This document shows, in pieces, positions 1 through 7,337 of a stretch of DNA of 64,000 bases. Position 1 is the stretch's first letter. The number at the start of each line of letters is the position of its first letter. The stretch lies in NCBI RefSeq assembly GCF_943914805.1, contig NZ_CALUDM010000001.1:34303-98302 (forward strand). Reading direction: 5' to 3'. The DNA is from an uncultured Acinetobacter sp. Its GTDB lineage: Bacteria; Pseudomonadota; Gammaproteobacteria; Pseudomonadales; Moraxellaceae. The notes under the pieces were generated by a model. It worked only from the letters and a program-made list of their open reading frames with translations. It searched no databases and had not been told where the DNA came from. The position numbers were made by a program, and so were the translations under genes.

Positions 1-420
1 GTTGTCATGTCTAAATTTGGAGAAGGACGAATAGCTGTGATTGGCGATGCTGCTCATGCCATGAGCCCGCAACTTGGACAAGGTGCAAATATGGCACTTT
101 TGGATGCATGGGCTTTGGGGCAAGCCGTTCAAAACGCAAGAAAAAATGAGGGTATTGATTATGTTCAACTTTGGCAAACTTATCATCAACATCGTAAAAG
201 CTCGACGGCCTTTTATCAATTTTTAAGTCGTTTATTGACACCACTTTACCAATCTGATTTGTGGTGGGCAGGTAGTTTAAGAGATTTGAGCTTTTCTTGG
301 ATGTATCGAATCCCCTATTTCCGTAAAGAAATGGCAGTCACGGTTTCAGGTTTAAAGTCTGGAATGTTCAGCCAAATGCGCTATGAAGATATTGCTAAAA
401 ATAATGATAAACAACGTTAA
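1..420 (+). CDS. FAD-dependent monooxygenase, C-terminal fragment
   Basis: This is the C-terminal 139 codons of a flavoprotein hydroxylase whose start lies before the window; the frame is open from base 1. The visible segment GRIAVIGDAAHAMSPQLGQG is the GD motif of class A FAD monooxygenases (PHBH/UbiH-like fold), which contacts the FAD ribityl chain. It is followed by the usual helix of the substrate domain. The substrate cannot be told because the N-terminal FAD-binding half is missing. The gene stops at 420 and nothing downstream looks co-transcribed; hisIE is 279 bp away. The family is clear, the substrate unknown. Confidence 0.85.
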   Translation, partial: VVMSKFGEGRIAVIGDAAHAMSPQLGQGANMALLDAWALGQAVQNARKNEGIDYVQLWQTYHQHRKSSTAFYQFLSRLLTPLYQSDLWWAGSLRDLSFSWMYRIPYFRKEMAVTVSGLKSGMFSQMRYEDIAKNNDKQR

Positions 421-699
421 GACAGGACAATAGCCGTATTTAAAATACTGTTTCTGATCTCTACGCAATCCAAACCAATCGAAAGCCGCGCGTAGATCAT
501 TGTCTTAATCATTCATAACAAAGCGATCGTCATAATTTTTGAATGAGTTATATTTTCAATATATTTCCGAGAAGCCTCTGTTTAAACTCAGTTAGATTAC
601 TGTAGAAAGATTTCCGCAAATCAGTTCAAATCACGTAAACTATAGACCTCTACGTTGACATCGTAGTGCTCTCAAAATTTATTAACTTGGTGAAATCCT
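421..699. other. Intergenic region upstream of hisIE
   Basis: No gene is visible in these 279 bp. An imperfect dyad, GATCTCTACGC (456-466) against GCGTAGATC (489-497), has no T-run. A TTGACA hexamer at 655-660, flanked by a CTACG/CGTAG dyad, could be the -35 box of hisIE, with a weak AT-rich -10 (TTTATT or TATTAA) near 678-685. That would leave a very short leader before the ATG at 700. The promoter is inference. Confidence 0.35.
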
Positions 700-1485
700 A
701 TGAACAATCTGCAATGGCTCGATGAAGTAAAATTTAACGAACAAGGACTTATTCCTGCTATTGCACAGCATCATCAAACAGGACGTATTTTGATGGTGGC
801 ATGGATGAACCGTGAAGCACTACAACTCACTGCTGAAAAAAATCGTGGTGTCTATTTCTCTCGCTCACGCAATAAACTTTGGTTTAAAGGCGAAGAATCT
901 GGTCATTTTCAAACTGTTTATGAAATTCGTTTGGACTGCGATGCAGATGTTATCGTATTACAAATTGAACAACAGGGCGGAATTGCGTGCCATACAGGAC
1001 GTGAGTCTTGCTTCTATCGTAAGCTTACGCCAAATGGTTGGGAAATTGTTGATGCACAACTCAAAGACCCTGCTTCTATTTATGCTGAAAAAGCATCTGC
1101 AAACCCACATACTATGGCTATGAATGCATCAAATGCTCAAGCTGAACAAGTTGAAGTGCTCGATTATTTAGGTAAGATGATGGCGCAACGTAAGTCAGCA
1201 GATGCAGACTCTTCTTATGTGGCGACACTTTACCAAAAGGGTTTGAATAAAATCTTAGAAAAAATTGGTGAAGAAAGTGTTGAAACTATCATTGCGGCTA
1301 AAGATTTTAAATTAGCTGCCAATGAAGACAATAAAAACGATTTAATCTATGAAGTGGCTGATTTGTGGTTCCATACCATTGTTATGCTCGGTTATTTCGA
1401 TCTAGATATTCAGTTGGTATTGAATGAATTGGCACGTCGCCAAGGACTTTCAGGACTTGTTGAAAAAGCTAAACGTAGTCATTAA
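700..1485 (+). CDS. hisIE: Bifunctional phosphoribosyl-AMP cyclohydrolase / phosphoribosyl-ATP pyrophosphatase
   Basis: HisIE catalyses steps two and three of histidine synthesis, removing pyrophosphate from PR-ATP and opening the adenine ring of PR-AMP. Residues about 1-115 form the HisI domain. The zinc ligands Cys80, Cys97 and Cys104 and the metal-binding Asp cluster (DCDAD, 79-83) are intact. Residues about 150-261 form HisE, with the conserved [15 protein letters not shown] helix near 190-203 carrying the acidic magnesium ligands. The linker between them is longer than usual (about 35 residues, rich in Ala and Asn). The gene stands alone rather than in a his operon. It is followed by a strong hairpin. 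Confidence 0.96.
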   Translation: MNNLQWLDEVKFNEQGLIPAIAQHHQTGRILMVAWMNREALQLTAEKNRGVYFSRSRNKLWFKGEESGHFQTVYEIRLDCDADVIVLQIEQQGGIACHTGRESCFYRKLTPNGWEIVDAQLKDPASIYAEKASANPHTMAMNASNAQAEQVEVLDYLGKMMAQRKSADADSSYVATLYQKGLNKILEKIGEESVETIIAAKDFKLAANEDNKNDLIYEVADLWFHTIVMLGYFDLDIQLVLNELARRQGLSGLVEKAKRSH

Positions 1486-1529
1486 ACACTTAGAAATCTT
1501 TCCTTACGAAGCATTCTTCTTCGTTAAAA

Positions 1530-1578
1530 AAAGAGGGACTAAGCATATAAAATGATTTTATATGCTTAGTCCCTCTTT
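1530..1578. terminator. 23-bp perfect hairpin between hisIE and phoX
   Basis: A perfect inverted repeat: left arm 1530-1552, three-base loop TGA, right arm 1556-1578. It lies between convergent hisIE (plus) and the PhoX gene (minus). Read on the minus strand the stem is followed by a run of T (complement of 1526-1532), so it should terminate the phosphatase transcript. On the plus strand the T-run is short. The arm is far longer than a typical terminator, so it may also be a mobile palindromic repeat. Confidence 0.75.
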
Positions 1579-1600
1579 CCCTTACGCCATATTTGGCTCA

Positions 1601-1620
1601 GGGTTAGGGGGAGATTCTTA
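1601..1620 (+). repeat. G-rich motif shared with 39951-39970
   Basis: The 20 bp here (GGGTTAGGGG then GAGATTCTTA) recur at 39951-39970 with one G shifted. In both places the motif follows a CCCTCTTT-type palindrome. This looks like a member of a dispersed intergenic repeat family. The copy number cannot be judged from one window. Confidence 0.5.
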
Positions 1621-1658
1621 AAAATTAGAACAAAAATTTATATTTCTCTTAAAACAAA

Positions 1659-3659
1659 TTAAACAGGCTTCTTCTCTACAGAAGGCGCAATCGGATCAGC
1701 CGTTAAATAACCTACAGCCGCTGCATAGCGATCTTTATAATTAGCACGGATCAATGGATCTAAAGTCGCTTGAACTTTACTGTGCAAAGAACCCCAATCC
1801 CCCGGATGCTGGAAATTACTCATAATATACGTCCAACCATTGATTGAATCGACCGCATGTAAACCTGTAGATTCTGCACCTGCTGGACAAGAAAGAATTC
1901 GATCTAACTTTTTAGTATCAACGTTATATGCCCATAAATAATTATTCACATGGTTACCACTGTCTTCACCAATGAATAAAGTACGGAATGTCTCAGAGAA
2001 TTTTAAATTATCCGCACTGGCAATCGTGTTTGGATCAGCTGTATTACCAATCCCCAATGGATCTGTTGCAGCATCGATATCTTTACCAATCAAAAGCATA
2101 TGTGATTGATATGGCACCCAGTCACTGATAATTGGGCTACCTGATTTATCATTTTTAGCACCTGCAAGATCATGCGCAACGATACCACCTGCTGAAATTT
2201 TCTTCGCAAATGTGACATTGTTGCTTTCTGTCCAAGCGGCATTGCCTTTAATCATAGAGTCTTGAATATTGGCTAAAGCAGAATAGGCAACTTTGTCTTT
2301 GGCATTGACCGTTGTACCTTCCATCTTGGTAAATGCCATACTTGCGCCCATCAAGGCTGCATAGCGATGTGTTTCCAAGAATGCTGCTGCTTTTTCCATG
2401 CCTGGTTTAACTTTGACCCATATGCTTTTCTTCTGCAGAATGATCTTGGTGAAACTCGCATCTTGCGGATCTTTATCCAAACTTTCCATGATATCGGTCG
2501 GTTGAATATTTTTAACATTCACCAAATCTTCAATTTCTTGACTCGTAGCATGCCCCAATTTAATCCATTGAATTTGTGCCGTTGAGGTCTCATTCAATTC
2601 ATTTAAATACTTGGCAACATACAATGTTCCTGCAGATAAATCTTTTTCTTTATCAGCAACAAACATGAACAAACCACCATTGGTATAGTCATCGCCCATT
2701 AACGCTGTACGGTTATCAGGCATGACTTGAATCAATTCATGTGAAATACGACCTAAACAATAATGCTTTTTCACAGAACCTGTGCCGTCTTTGTTAACAG
2801 TGATCTCAGGTAAATGCCCATAGTTATAGGCTTTTGCCGAAGTTTCATCACCATACACATTTTTACTGTAGGCTTTCATGGTTGCCATATCAGTACCTAA
2901 GCCTTGTGCAAATGCATCTGGCTCATATTCTTCACTCGAAAGATGTGTTCCCCACGGCGATAAACTTGCGCCACAAGTAATCCATAAACCATGTGCCTTA
3001 GACATATCAACATTGTGGTATTTCACTAAGCTTAAATGCCCTGTTTTTGGATCTTGATCTAGCGAAATAATGGCAATAGGCGATGGTAATTTACCGTACA
3101 TATCATTGCCAGCTAAATCACGGCTGGTATATTCAAATTGCACAACTGCAAAGACTGGATTGCCTTTTACACCATCAACTTTGGCATCTTTCACGGTCAA
3201 TAATGATGTCCCATCTGGACAGTCTGAAAAGAACTGACGTTCTTGACCTGCGACAGATTTATCCATAATCGCTTTATTATTAATATCATAATAACCGCCT
3301 GCCAAAATTTTACCGCCCTTCCCATCACTGACCATATCACCCGTTTGGAAGAAGGTTTTATACGCAAGTTTATATTCAGTCTTGGTATTATCATCCCAAG
3401 TCACAGCTAAACCCGAAGCAACAGTCGTTGTTGCCATCGCTGCTGCATTTGCCAATGTTGGCGCATCCATTGGGGTAAATGTCGCTGATTTTAATTTAGC
3501 TGGATTTACTGGTGGCGTAACGACTGTATCGTTGTTGTTGTCATCGTTACATCCTGCAAGTGTTGCAGAAGTCGCCATTGCCCCAAGTGGAAGAAAAGGT
3601 ACGCTGGCTAACCATTTGAGAATTTCACGACGTGTGTGCTGGTTGGCTGAGTTTGTCAT
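1659..3659 (-). CDS. phoX: PhoX-family alkaline phosphatase (DUF839), Tat-exported lipoprotein
   Basis: This 666-residue protein is a PhoX/DUF839-type secreted phosphatase, a calcium- and iron-dependent family releasing phosphate from phosphomonoesters. The N-terminus has a twin-arginine signal (TRREILKWL, Arg10-Arg11). It continues into a lipobox-like LAGC with Cys37, followed by an Asn/Asp-rich linker, so export by Tat and possible lipid anchoring are likely. Typical family segments include ISHELIQVMPD, PWGTHLSSEEYEPDAF and FIGEDSGNHVNNYLWAY. The gene is monocistronic. A candidate Pho box lies 57 bp upstream of the start, consistent with phosphate-starvation control. The symbol rests on family resemblance and the exact substrate is not shown. 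Confidence 0.85.
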   Translation of the reverse strand: MTNSANQHTRREILKWLASVPFLPLGAMATSATLAGCNDDNNNDTVVTPPVNPAKLKSATFTPMDAPTLANAAAMATTTVASGLAVTWDDNTKTEYKLAYKTFFQTGDMVSDGKGGKILAGGYYDINNKAIMDKSVAGQERQFFSDCPDGTSLLTVKDAKVDGVKGNPVFAVVQFEYTSRDLAGNDMYGKLPSPIAIISLDQDPKTGHLSLVKYHNVDMSKAHGLWITCGASLSPWGTHLSSEEYEPDAFAQGLGTDMATMKAYSKNVYGDETSAKAYNYGHLPEITVNKDGTGSVKKHYCLGRISHELIQVMPDNRTALMGDDYTNGGLFMFVADKEKDLSAGTLYVAKYLNELNETSTAQIQWIKLGHATSQEIEDLVNVKNIQPTDIMESLDKDPQDASFTKIILQKKSIWVKVKPGMEKAAAFLETHRYAALMGASMAFTKMEGTTVNAKDKVAYSALANIQDSMIKGNAAWTESNNVTFAKKISAGGIVAHDLAGAKNDKSGSPIISDWVPYQSHMLLIGKDIDAATDPLGIGNTADPNTIASADNLKFSETFRTLFIGEDSGNHVNNYLWAYNVDTKKLDRILSCPAGAESTGLHAVDSINGWTYIMSNFQHPGDWGSLHSKVQATLDPLIRANYKDRYAAAVGYLTADPIAPSVEKKPV

Positions 3660-3715
3660 CTAGAGTTTCCAATTTAATTTTAGAATTTTTCCTCGCTTGA
3701 TTTTAGAAATACAGC

Positions 3716-3733
3716 ATGACAGTTCGATTTCAC
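3716..3733 (-). promoter_or_regulatory. Candidate Pho box upstream of phoX
   Basis: On the minus strand the sequence reads GTGAAAT-CGAA-CTGTCAT. This is one perfect PhoB half-site (CTGTCAT) and one degenerate half-site in the correct 11-bp register. A plausible -10 (TAAAAT, complement of 3700-3705) sits downstream, about 40 bp before the start codon. The match is by eye only. Confidence 0.4.
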
Positions 3734-3920
3734 TTTTAAGTCAATTTAAAGACAAAAACTTAAAAACTCATATTGTGATAAAAATTATAGGGATAGCTCT
3801 TTGTGGATTCTCATAAAGATGCTCCGAGCAATATCCCACTAGAATTACCCCTTGTATTGAGGAAATTTTGCTATACTCAGCGCTGTATTAAATTCTCAAC
3901 TTATAAGACTTCATAACCCT

Positions 3921-5414
3921 GTGCCTTATTCTTTTACACCAACTACAGAACAAAGTTTTGCAATTGCAGAAGCAAAAAAGGGACAATCCTTTAAAGTGAT
4001 TGCCTATGCTGGCACAGGTAAAACCACGACTTTACAGTTGATTAGCGATGCAATGCCGAATCGACGTGGTATGTATTTGGCTTTTAATAAGGCAATTGCC
4101 ACTGAAGCACAGAATAAATTTCATAATAATGTCGATTGTCGAACCTTCCATTCATTAGCATTTAGAAGTGTGCCACGTGGTGTAACTGATAAATTACGTT
4201 TACCTCGTTTAAGTCCAAGTTTTATTGCTAAAGAATATCGTCTTGAGCCGATTACCCTGCGACGCTTAATGGGTGGTCGTTATGAAAAATATATCTTGAT
4301 GCCAAGTCGCTTAGCCAGTTTAGTGGCAAATGCTGTCAGTTATTATTGTTCAACCAGTTCGCAATACCCTGCGCCACGTCATATACAAGCGCCAAGTTGG
4401 TTACATCCTGACGATGTGGAATCCTTACAAAAACACCTTTATCCTGCGGTAGAAAAGCGTTGGTTGGAATCGATTGATCCAAATCACCAAGCAGGTATTG
4501 GTCACGATATTTATTTAAAATTATGGGCATTATCAGACCCTTATATTCCTGCGGATTATGTCCTATTCGATGAGGCACAGGATGCTGACCCATTGATGTT
4601 GGGCATTTTACTGCGCCAACGTAGCACTCAAGTGATCTATGTCGGTGATGCACATCAACAGATTTACGCATGGCGTGGTGCGGTCAATGCTATGCAAAAA
4701 ATGCCTTTACCTGAATCACGTTTAACCACGTCTTTCCGCTTTGGTGATGCGATTGCAGATGTTGCCAATCACTTACTCGGCGCTTTAGATGAAACTGTGC
4801 CATTATTAGGCAATCCCGACATGAAATCTAGTGTGGTCAATAAGCCACATACCAAAATGCGTGATGCAATTTTATGTCGTACTAATGCACGTGCCATGGA
4901 GTTACTACTTTCAGGTTTAGTACAAGGTGATAAAGTCAGCTTGCAAGCCGATCATGTCAAATTAAATCGTTTTGTCGATGCAGCAAGTTTGCTTAAACAA
5001 GGTAAACGTGTCACAGATGTGCCTGAGTTGGCTTGGTTTAATTCTTGGCATGATGTCCATGAGTATTGTGAAACCAATGATGGTAGTGATATCAAACCTT
5101 TAGTAAAACTGGTCGATGATCATGGCACTGAACCGCTTAAAAAAGCACTTGCTAAAATTACACCAATAGAGCAAGCTGATTATGTGATCTCAACTGCACA
5201 TAAAGCCAAAGGTTTAGAATGGAACCGTGTTCATATTGAAGATGACTACCAATTTAAGATCAATGGTCTTGAGCATAAAATCAGTGATGAAGAATTAAGG
5301 CTGCTATATGTTGCTTGTACTCGAGCAAAAGTTAGTTTAAATATTCATCATATTTATGATTTAGTACAACAACTTAAACAAAAAGTGCCATTCAAAAATA
5401 AAGCAACTGCATAA
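3921..5414 (+). CDS. UvrD/Rep-family (SF1A) DNA helicase, short form
   Basis: This 497-residue superfamily 1A helicase carries all core motifs. Motif I is AGTGKT (30-35), motif II is DEAQDAD from Asp217, motif III is GDAHQQIYAWRG, motif IV is TTSFRFGDAIADVA, and motifs V/VI are AHKAKGLEW and LLYVACTRAK near 430-473. It is much shorter than UvrD (about 720) and resembles FBH1-like or GajB-sized helicases. It begins with GTG and has no strong ribosome-binding site. The next gene starts 30 bp after its stop, so the pair is likely one transcript. The substrate and role are unknown. It could be a repair helicase or a component of a two-gene defence-like unit. Confidence 0.85.
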   Translation: MPYSFTPTTEQSFAIAEAKKGQSFKVIAYAGTGKTTTLQLISDAMPNRRGMYLAFNKAIATEAQNKFHNNVDCRTFHSLAFRSVPRGVTDKLRLPRLSPSFIAKEYRLEPITLRRLMGGRYEKYILMPSRLASLVANAVSYYCSTSSQYPAPRHIQAPSWLHPDDVESLQKHLYPAVEKRWLESIDPNHQAGIGHDIYLKLWALSDPYIPADYVLFDEAQDADPLMLGILLRQRSTQVIYVGDAHQQIYAWRGAVNAMQKMPLPESRLTTSFRFGDAIADVANHLLGALDETVPLLGNPDMKSSVVNKPHTKMRDAILCRTNARAMELLLSGLVQGDKVSLQADHVKLNRFVDAASLLKQGKRVTDVPELAWFNSWHDVHEYCETNDGSDIKPLVKLVDDHGTEPLKKALAKITPIEQADYVISTAHKAKGLEWNRVHIEDDYQFKINGLEHKISDEELRLLYVACTRAKVSLNIHHIYDLVQQLKQKVPFKNKATA

Positions 5415-5444
5415 CACTGTAGTTTTTTTCTTTACAGGTGTCCT

Positions 5445-6815
5445 ATGAAACTACAAAGCATTCATTTTCGACATATTTATCATTTTTCCGATTTAAAAAT
5501 AAATTTTAAACATTCAAAAAAACCGATTACCGTCATTATTGGTGATCAAGCTTCAGGTAAAACAGCGATTATTAAAAATATTTACCAAGCTTTAACATGG
5601 TTTCCTGCACGTTATAAAGACCTGCGCACACCGGGCGTGGTCATGCTTGATCAAGACATTATGATGGATCGGGTACAAGCAAAAATCGATGTGCAAATAC
5701 ATGTTCCTACTGAATTCGGCTCATTACCTGAAAGTGACGGTGCGACTGAAACAGATACACAAAGTTGTCGTTGGCAGTTATTTAAAACACTGAATGCCAA
5801 TGGTGTCGGTATCAGTAAAGTTGAATTGGAACAATTAGAACAAGCGGTCACTTTGTATAATCAGGTCATAAAAAAAGACCCTGTTCAAGGGCTTCCATTA
5901 CTTGCTTATTACCCTGCTGAACGTTTTGTCAATGAAGTCAATATTCTCAGTAAAAACAACCCACTGGTTTTACAGCAATATAATGCATACGAATTAGTTG
6001 CTATTCCCTACACTACTTTTGCACGTTTTTTTGAGTGGTTTAGAGAAATTAGTGATATTGAAAATGCACAAACGGCGCAACTTTTTCAAAATATTCTGAG
6101 ACATAAAGATACATCAAATAAATCAACTCAAGATTTTCAAAATACCTTATTCCAAGCACATTCTCAGCTACATGCACCTAGCCTGCAGGCATTAAAAAGC
6201 ACACTTAAAACAGTGATTCCTGAAATCACAGATATCTTTTTAGAATATCAACCTAAATTACAATTGATGGTCACCTATAAAAACCAAACCATGTCCTATC
6301 AACAATTGTCCAATACAGTCAAAAACTGGATTGGTTTAGTCGGTGATTTGGTACGTCGTCTGTGTTTACTGAACCCTTTAAGTCTATATCCATGTTTAGA
6401 GGGTGATGGTGTTCTGCTCATTGACCAAATTGATGTAGATTTAGATCAATATTCGATTCAAGTGATCTTAGATCGATTACACCAAGCCTTTCCATTGCTA
6501 CAAATCATTGTTACAGGTAGCCATGAAGAGTTACTTGAACAAGCAGATGAATACCAATGTTTCCATTTAAAAAATAAACAATTACATGAAATACAGCCCA
6601 ATTCTGCATGGCAAGAATATCAACATATTTATGAAAATTTACTCAAAGAAACAACTGATCATTCAGAGCATGAATTATTAGAACCGAATAACGACTCACT
6701 CAATGCACAGCAACTCTATGAACAGTTTCAATCTTTAACGGAAGAACAGCAAATTGAGTTAAAACGATTAATCCAAGCAGGTGATGATTTATCACCACAT
6801 ACATCTTTGCTTTAA
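5445..6815 (+). CDS. COG3950-like AAA/ABC-type ATPase with degenerate catalytic motifs
   Basis: This 456-residue protein has the fold signature of AAA_21/COG3950 (Rad50/OLD-like) ATPases. An N-terminal beta strand leads into a good Walker A, GDQASGKT (33-40). The C-terminal catalytic half has diverged. The ABC-signature position reads QLSNTVKNW from Leu288 instead of LSDG. Walker B reads LLIDQID (Asp327, Gln328) with Gln replacing the catalytic Glu. The HLHP segment is DLDQ, and the H-loop reads VTGSHEE (His360, shifted by one). No TOPRIM nuclease domain is visible. It follows the helicase by 30 bp. I infer ATP binding with impaired hydrolysis. Function is unknown. Confidence 0.75.
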   Translation: MKLQSIHFRHIYHFSDLKINFKHSKKPITVIIGDQASGKTAIIKNIYQALTWFPARYKDLRTPGVVMLDQDIMMDRVQAKIDVQIHVPTEFGSLPESDGATETDTQSCRWQLFKTLNANGVGISKVELEQLEQAVTLYNQVIKKDPVQGLPLLAYYPAERFVNEVNILSKNNPLVLQQYNAYELVAIPYTTFARFFEWFREISDIENAQTAQLFQNILRHKDTSNKSTQDFQNTLFQAHSQLHAPSLQALKSTLKTVIPEITDIFLEYQPKLQLMVTYKNQTMSYQQLSNTVKNWIGLVGDLVRRLCLLNPLSLYPCLEGDGVLLIDQIDVDLDQYSIQVILDRLHQAFPLLQIIVTGSHEELLEQADEYQCFHLKNKQLHEIQPNSAWQEYQHIYENLLKETTDHSEHELLEPNNDSLNAQQLYEQFQSLTEEQQIELKRLIQAGDDLSPHTSLL

Positions 6816-6826
6816 ATGAACCGTTA

Positions 6827-6875
6827 CTTTGAATTAAACGCTGCATTGAATTAAATACTGCTTTGAAATAAATAG
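6827..6875 (+). repeat. 17-bp tandem repeat, about 2.9 copies
   Basis: Three imperfect units lie at 6827-6843, 6844-6860 and 6861-6875, each of the form CWTTGAAWTAAAYRCTG. They start 11 bp after the stop codon of the ATPase gene. No coding role is apparent. They could be a slippage-prone array or binding sites. Confidence 0.6.
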
Positions 6876-7082
6876 TTTCTAGCAAGGTTAAATTTATATA
6901 AAAACTGAAGTTCAATAGAGTCAGTCTAGCTTTGGATAAATCAACCCATTTCTCATAAGATGAATATCTGTTTTGGATGTTCATTTTATTTTTAATTTAA
7001 ATTTTAAATGCTCAACATTGCTGATTGTGGCTGAATAAGTTTGATGAATAATTTTCAAACACTCTCAAAGTGAGATGAAGCG

Positions 7083-7337
7083 TATAATTACGATTGTTTG
7101 CGCAAAAACTGACAAAATAATTTGATGTTATTCCGATCATGTAATAAGATGAAAAATTGATTTAGATTCGATTTTATCAATCTAAATTGATCTTCTAATC
7201 GTTTTATCAAGTTGCGCAACACAACTTGTTTTTGCTTATTAATTTAATTCGGCTTTCAAGATTTAAGTTCTTGGATTGCTCTTTGCGCTCCTCAAGTCCT
7301 TGAAAGATAAGATTTACATAGGTTTTACGACCTATTC
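7083..7337 (+). promoter_or_regulatory. Candidate promoter and structured 5' leader of the mrp operon
   Basis: A consensus -10 hexamer TATAAT lies at 7083-7088 with a weak -35 (CACTCT, 7060-7065). Transcription from there would give a leader of about 240 nt. The leader contains the following: ATTTAGATT/AATCTAAAT (7160-7168 with 7179-7187); an overlapping alternative ATCAAT/ATTGAT (7176-7181 with 7186-7191); a terminator-like hairpin (7208-7234); CTTTCAAG/CTTGAAAG (7253-7260 with 7299-7306); and ATAGGT/ACCTAT (7318-7323 with 7330-7335), ending two bases before the ATG. No known riboswitch class was recognised. The rest of 6876-7082 is AT-rich with nothing I can identify. Confidence 0.45.
7208..7234 (+). 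terminator. Terminator-like hairpin inside the mrp leader
   Basis: CAAGTTG (7208-7214) pairs with CAACTTG (7222-7228) and is followed directly by five T, the form of an intrinsic terminator or attenuator. The loop region itself contains a GTTGCGCAAC palindrome (7211-7220). It lies 104 bp before mrpA on the coding strand, so it would end transcription of the leader unless an alternative fold prevents it. Confidence 0.5.

Noticed and set aside
812..1123. Open frame inside hisIE in another frame
   Set aside because: It lies fully inside the clearly coding HisI domain and has no ribosome-binding site or recognisable domain.
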